DNA from: Mucilaginibacter daejeonensis
GTDB taxonomy: Bacteria > Bacteroidota > Bacteroidia > Sphingobacteriales > Sphingobacteriaceae
Direction: 5' to 3'
Length of the DNA: 64,000 bases
NCBI RefSeq assembly: GCF_020783335.1
Contig: NZ_CP086068.1
Location: forward strand, 3,224,001 to 3,288,000
Position numbers and translations under genes: made by a program. Shown here in pieces: positions 63,952-64,000 of this stretch. Under the pieces are notes generated by a model. It did not search any database and was not told the origin of the DNA. It saw nothing but the letters and a program-made list of their open reading frames with translations. Numbering within the stretch: the first letter of the stretch is position 1; each line of letters opens with the position of its first letter.

Positions 63952-64000
63952 ATGAGAACATTACTAATATTCACTTTATTATTGCTTACAACGGTTTGTA
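63952..64000 (+). CDS. Truncated 5' end of a probable exported protein
   Basis: A reading frame opens with ATG at 63952 and runs out of the window after 16 codons. The residues MRTLLIFTLLLLTTVC look like a signal peptide. No function can be assigned. Confidence 0.45.
   Translation, partial: MRTLLIFTLLLLTTVC

Overview
The window is chromosomal DNA of a Bacteroidota member, most likely family Sphingobacteriaceae (Mucilaginibacter or Pedobacter type). The evidence is a gliding-motility protein (GldC), a type IX secretion type-B sorting domain, carboxypeptidase-like regulatory domain proteins, a CHASE3 hybrid kinase with CheR and CheB, a fused SecDF, and many Bacteroidota-type -7 promoter boxes (TAnnTTTG). 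No rRNA, tRNA, CRISPR array, insertion sequence or prophage was recognised. The gene set is mostly housekeeping, with a few accessory genes.

Layout. 0-7 kb: a methyltransferase with a signal-like N-terminus, a membrane metallophosphoesterase, a HAD phosphatase, and an arabinan-type GH43-GH51 pair behind a cluster of TGTAACA motifs. 7-12 kb: ispE, thyA, an NlpC/P60 hydrolase, a dicluster ferredoxin divergent from an acyl-CoA reductase, a small unknown protein and an FtsE-like ATPase. 12-18 kb: grpE-dnaJ, a NatA/NatB-like ABC exporter, a Ppx/GppA phosphatase. 18-30 kb, all minus strand: maf, kdsC, iscX, a 2Fe-2S ferredoxin, a DUF2520 protein, and a dispersed cytochrome c maturation set (ccmF, ccmE, ccmD, ccmC, ccmB) interrupted by a T9SS cargo protein, glutamate dehydrogenase and a regulatory-domain protein. 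30-37 kb: a four-gene signalling operon (CHASE3 hybrid kinase, CheR, CheB, second hybrid kinase). 37-43 kb: small membrane protein, gldC, DEAD-box helicase, ferritin-like protein, bioA, Nudix hydrolase, cation-efflux protein. 43-50 kb: aminotransferase, two tandem outer-membrane barrels, a Cys/Met-metabolism PLP enzyme, two disordered hydrophilic proteins, a CE2-like esterase and an unlisted 49-residue Cys-rich protein. 50-64 kb: DUF4397 lipoprotein, lysS, folA, secDF, NDH-2, a REP-like repeat zone, GNAT, iron-permease-family protein, fbaA, accD, an M13 metallopeptidase and the start of a truncated gene.

Functional links. The Ccm proteins would export heme and attach it to apocytochromes c; the CcmE here carries CxxxY in place of the usual HxxxY heme-binding motif. 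The two glycosidases probably release arabinose from plant polysaccharide. The kinase-CheR-CheB-kinase operon looks like a stand-alone signalling circuit, since no CheA, CheW or chemoreceptor gene is nearby.

The points most worth a second look are the TAnnTTTG boxes placed only 5-6 nt before ATG in five genes (suggesting leaderless mRNAs), the TGTAACA cluster ahead of the glycosidase operon, the CxxxY-type CcmE, the GH43-like fragment fused to GH51, the 49-residue Cys-rich protein and the repeat arrays at about 0.8 and 58.4 kb. I did not find a convincing wholly new multi-gene system.
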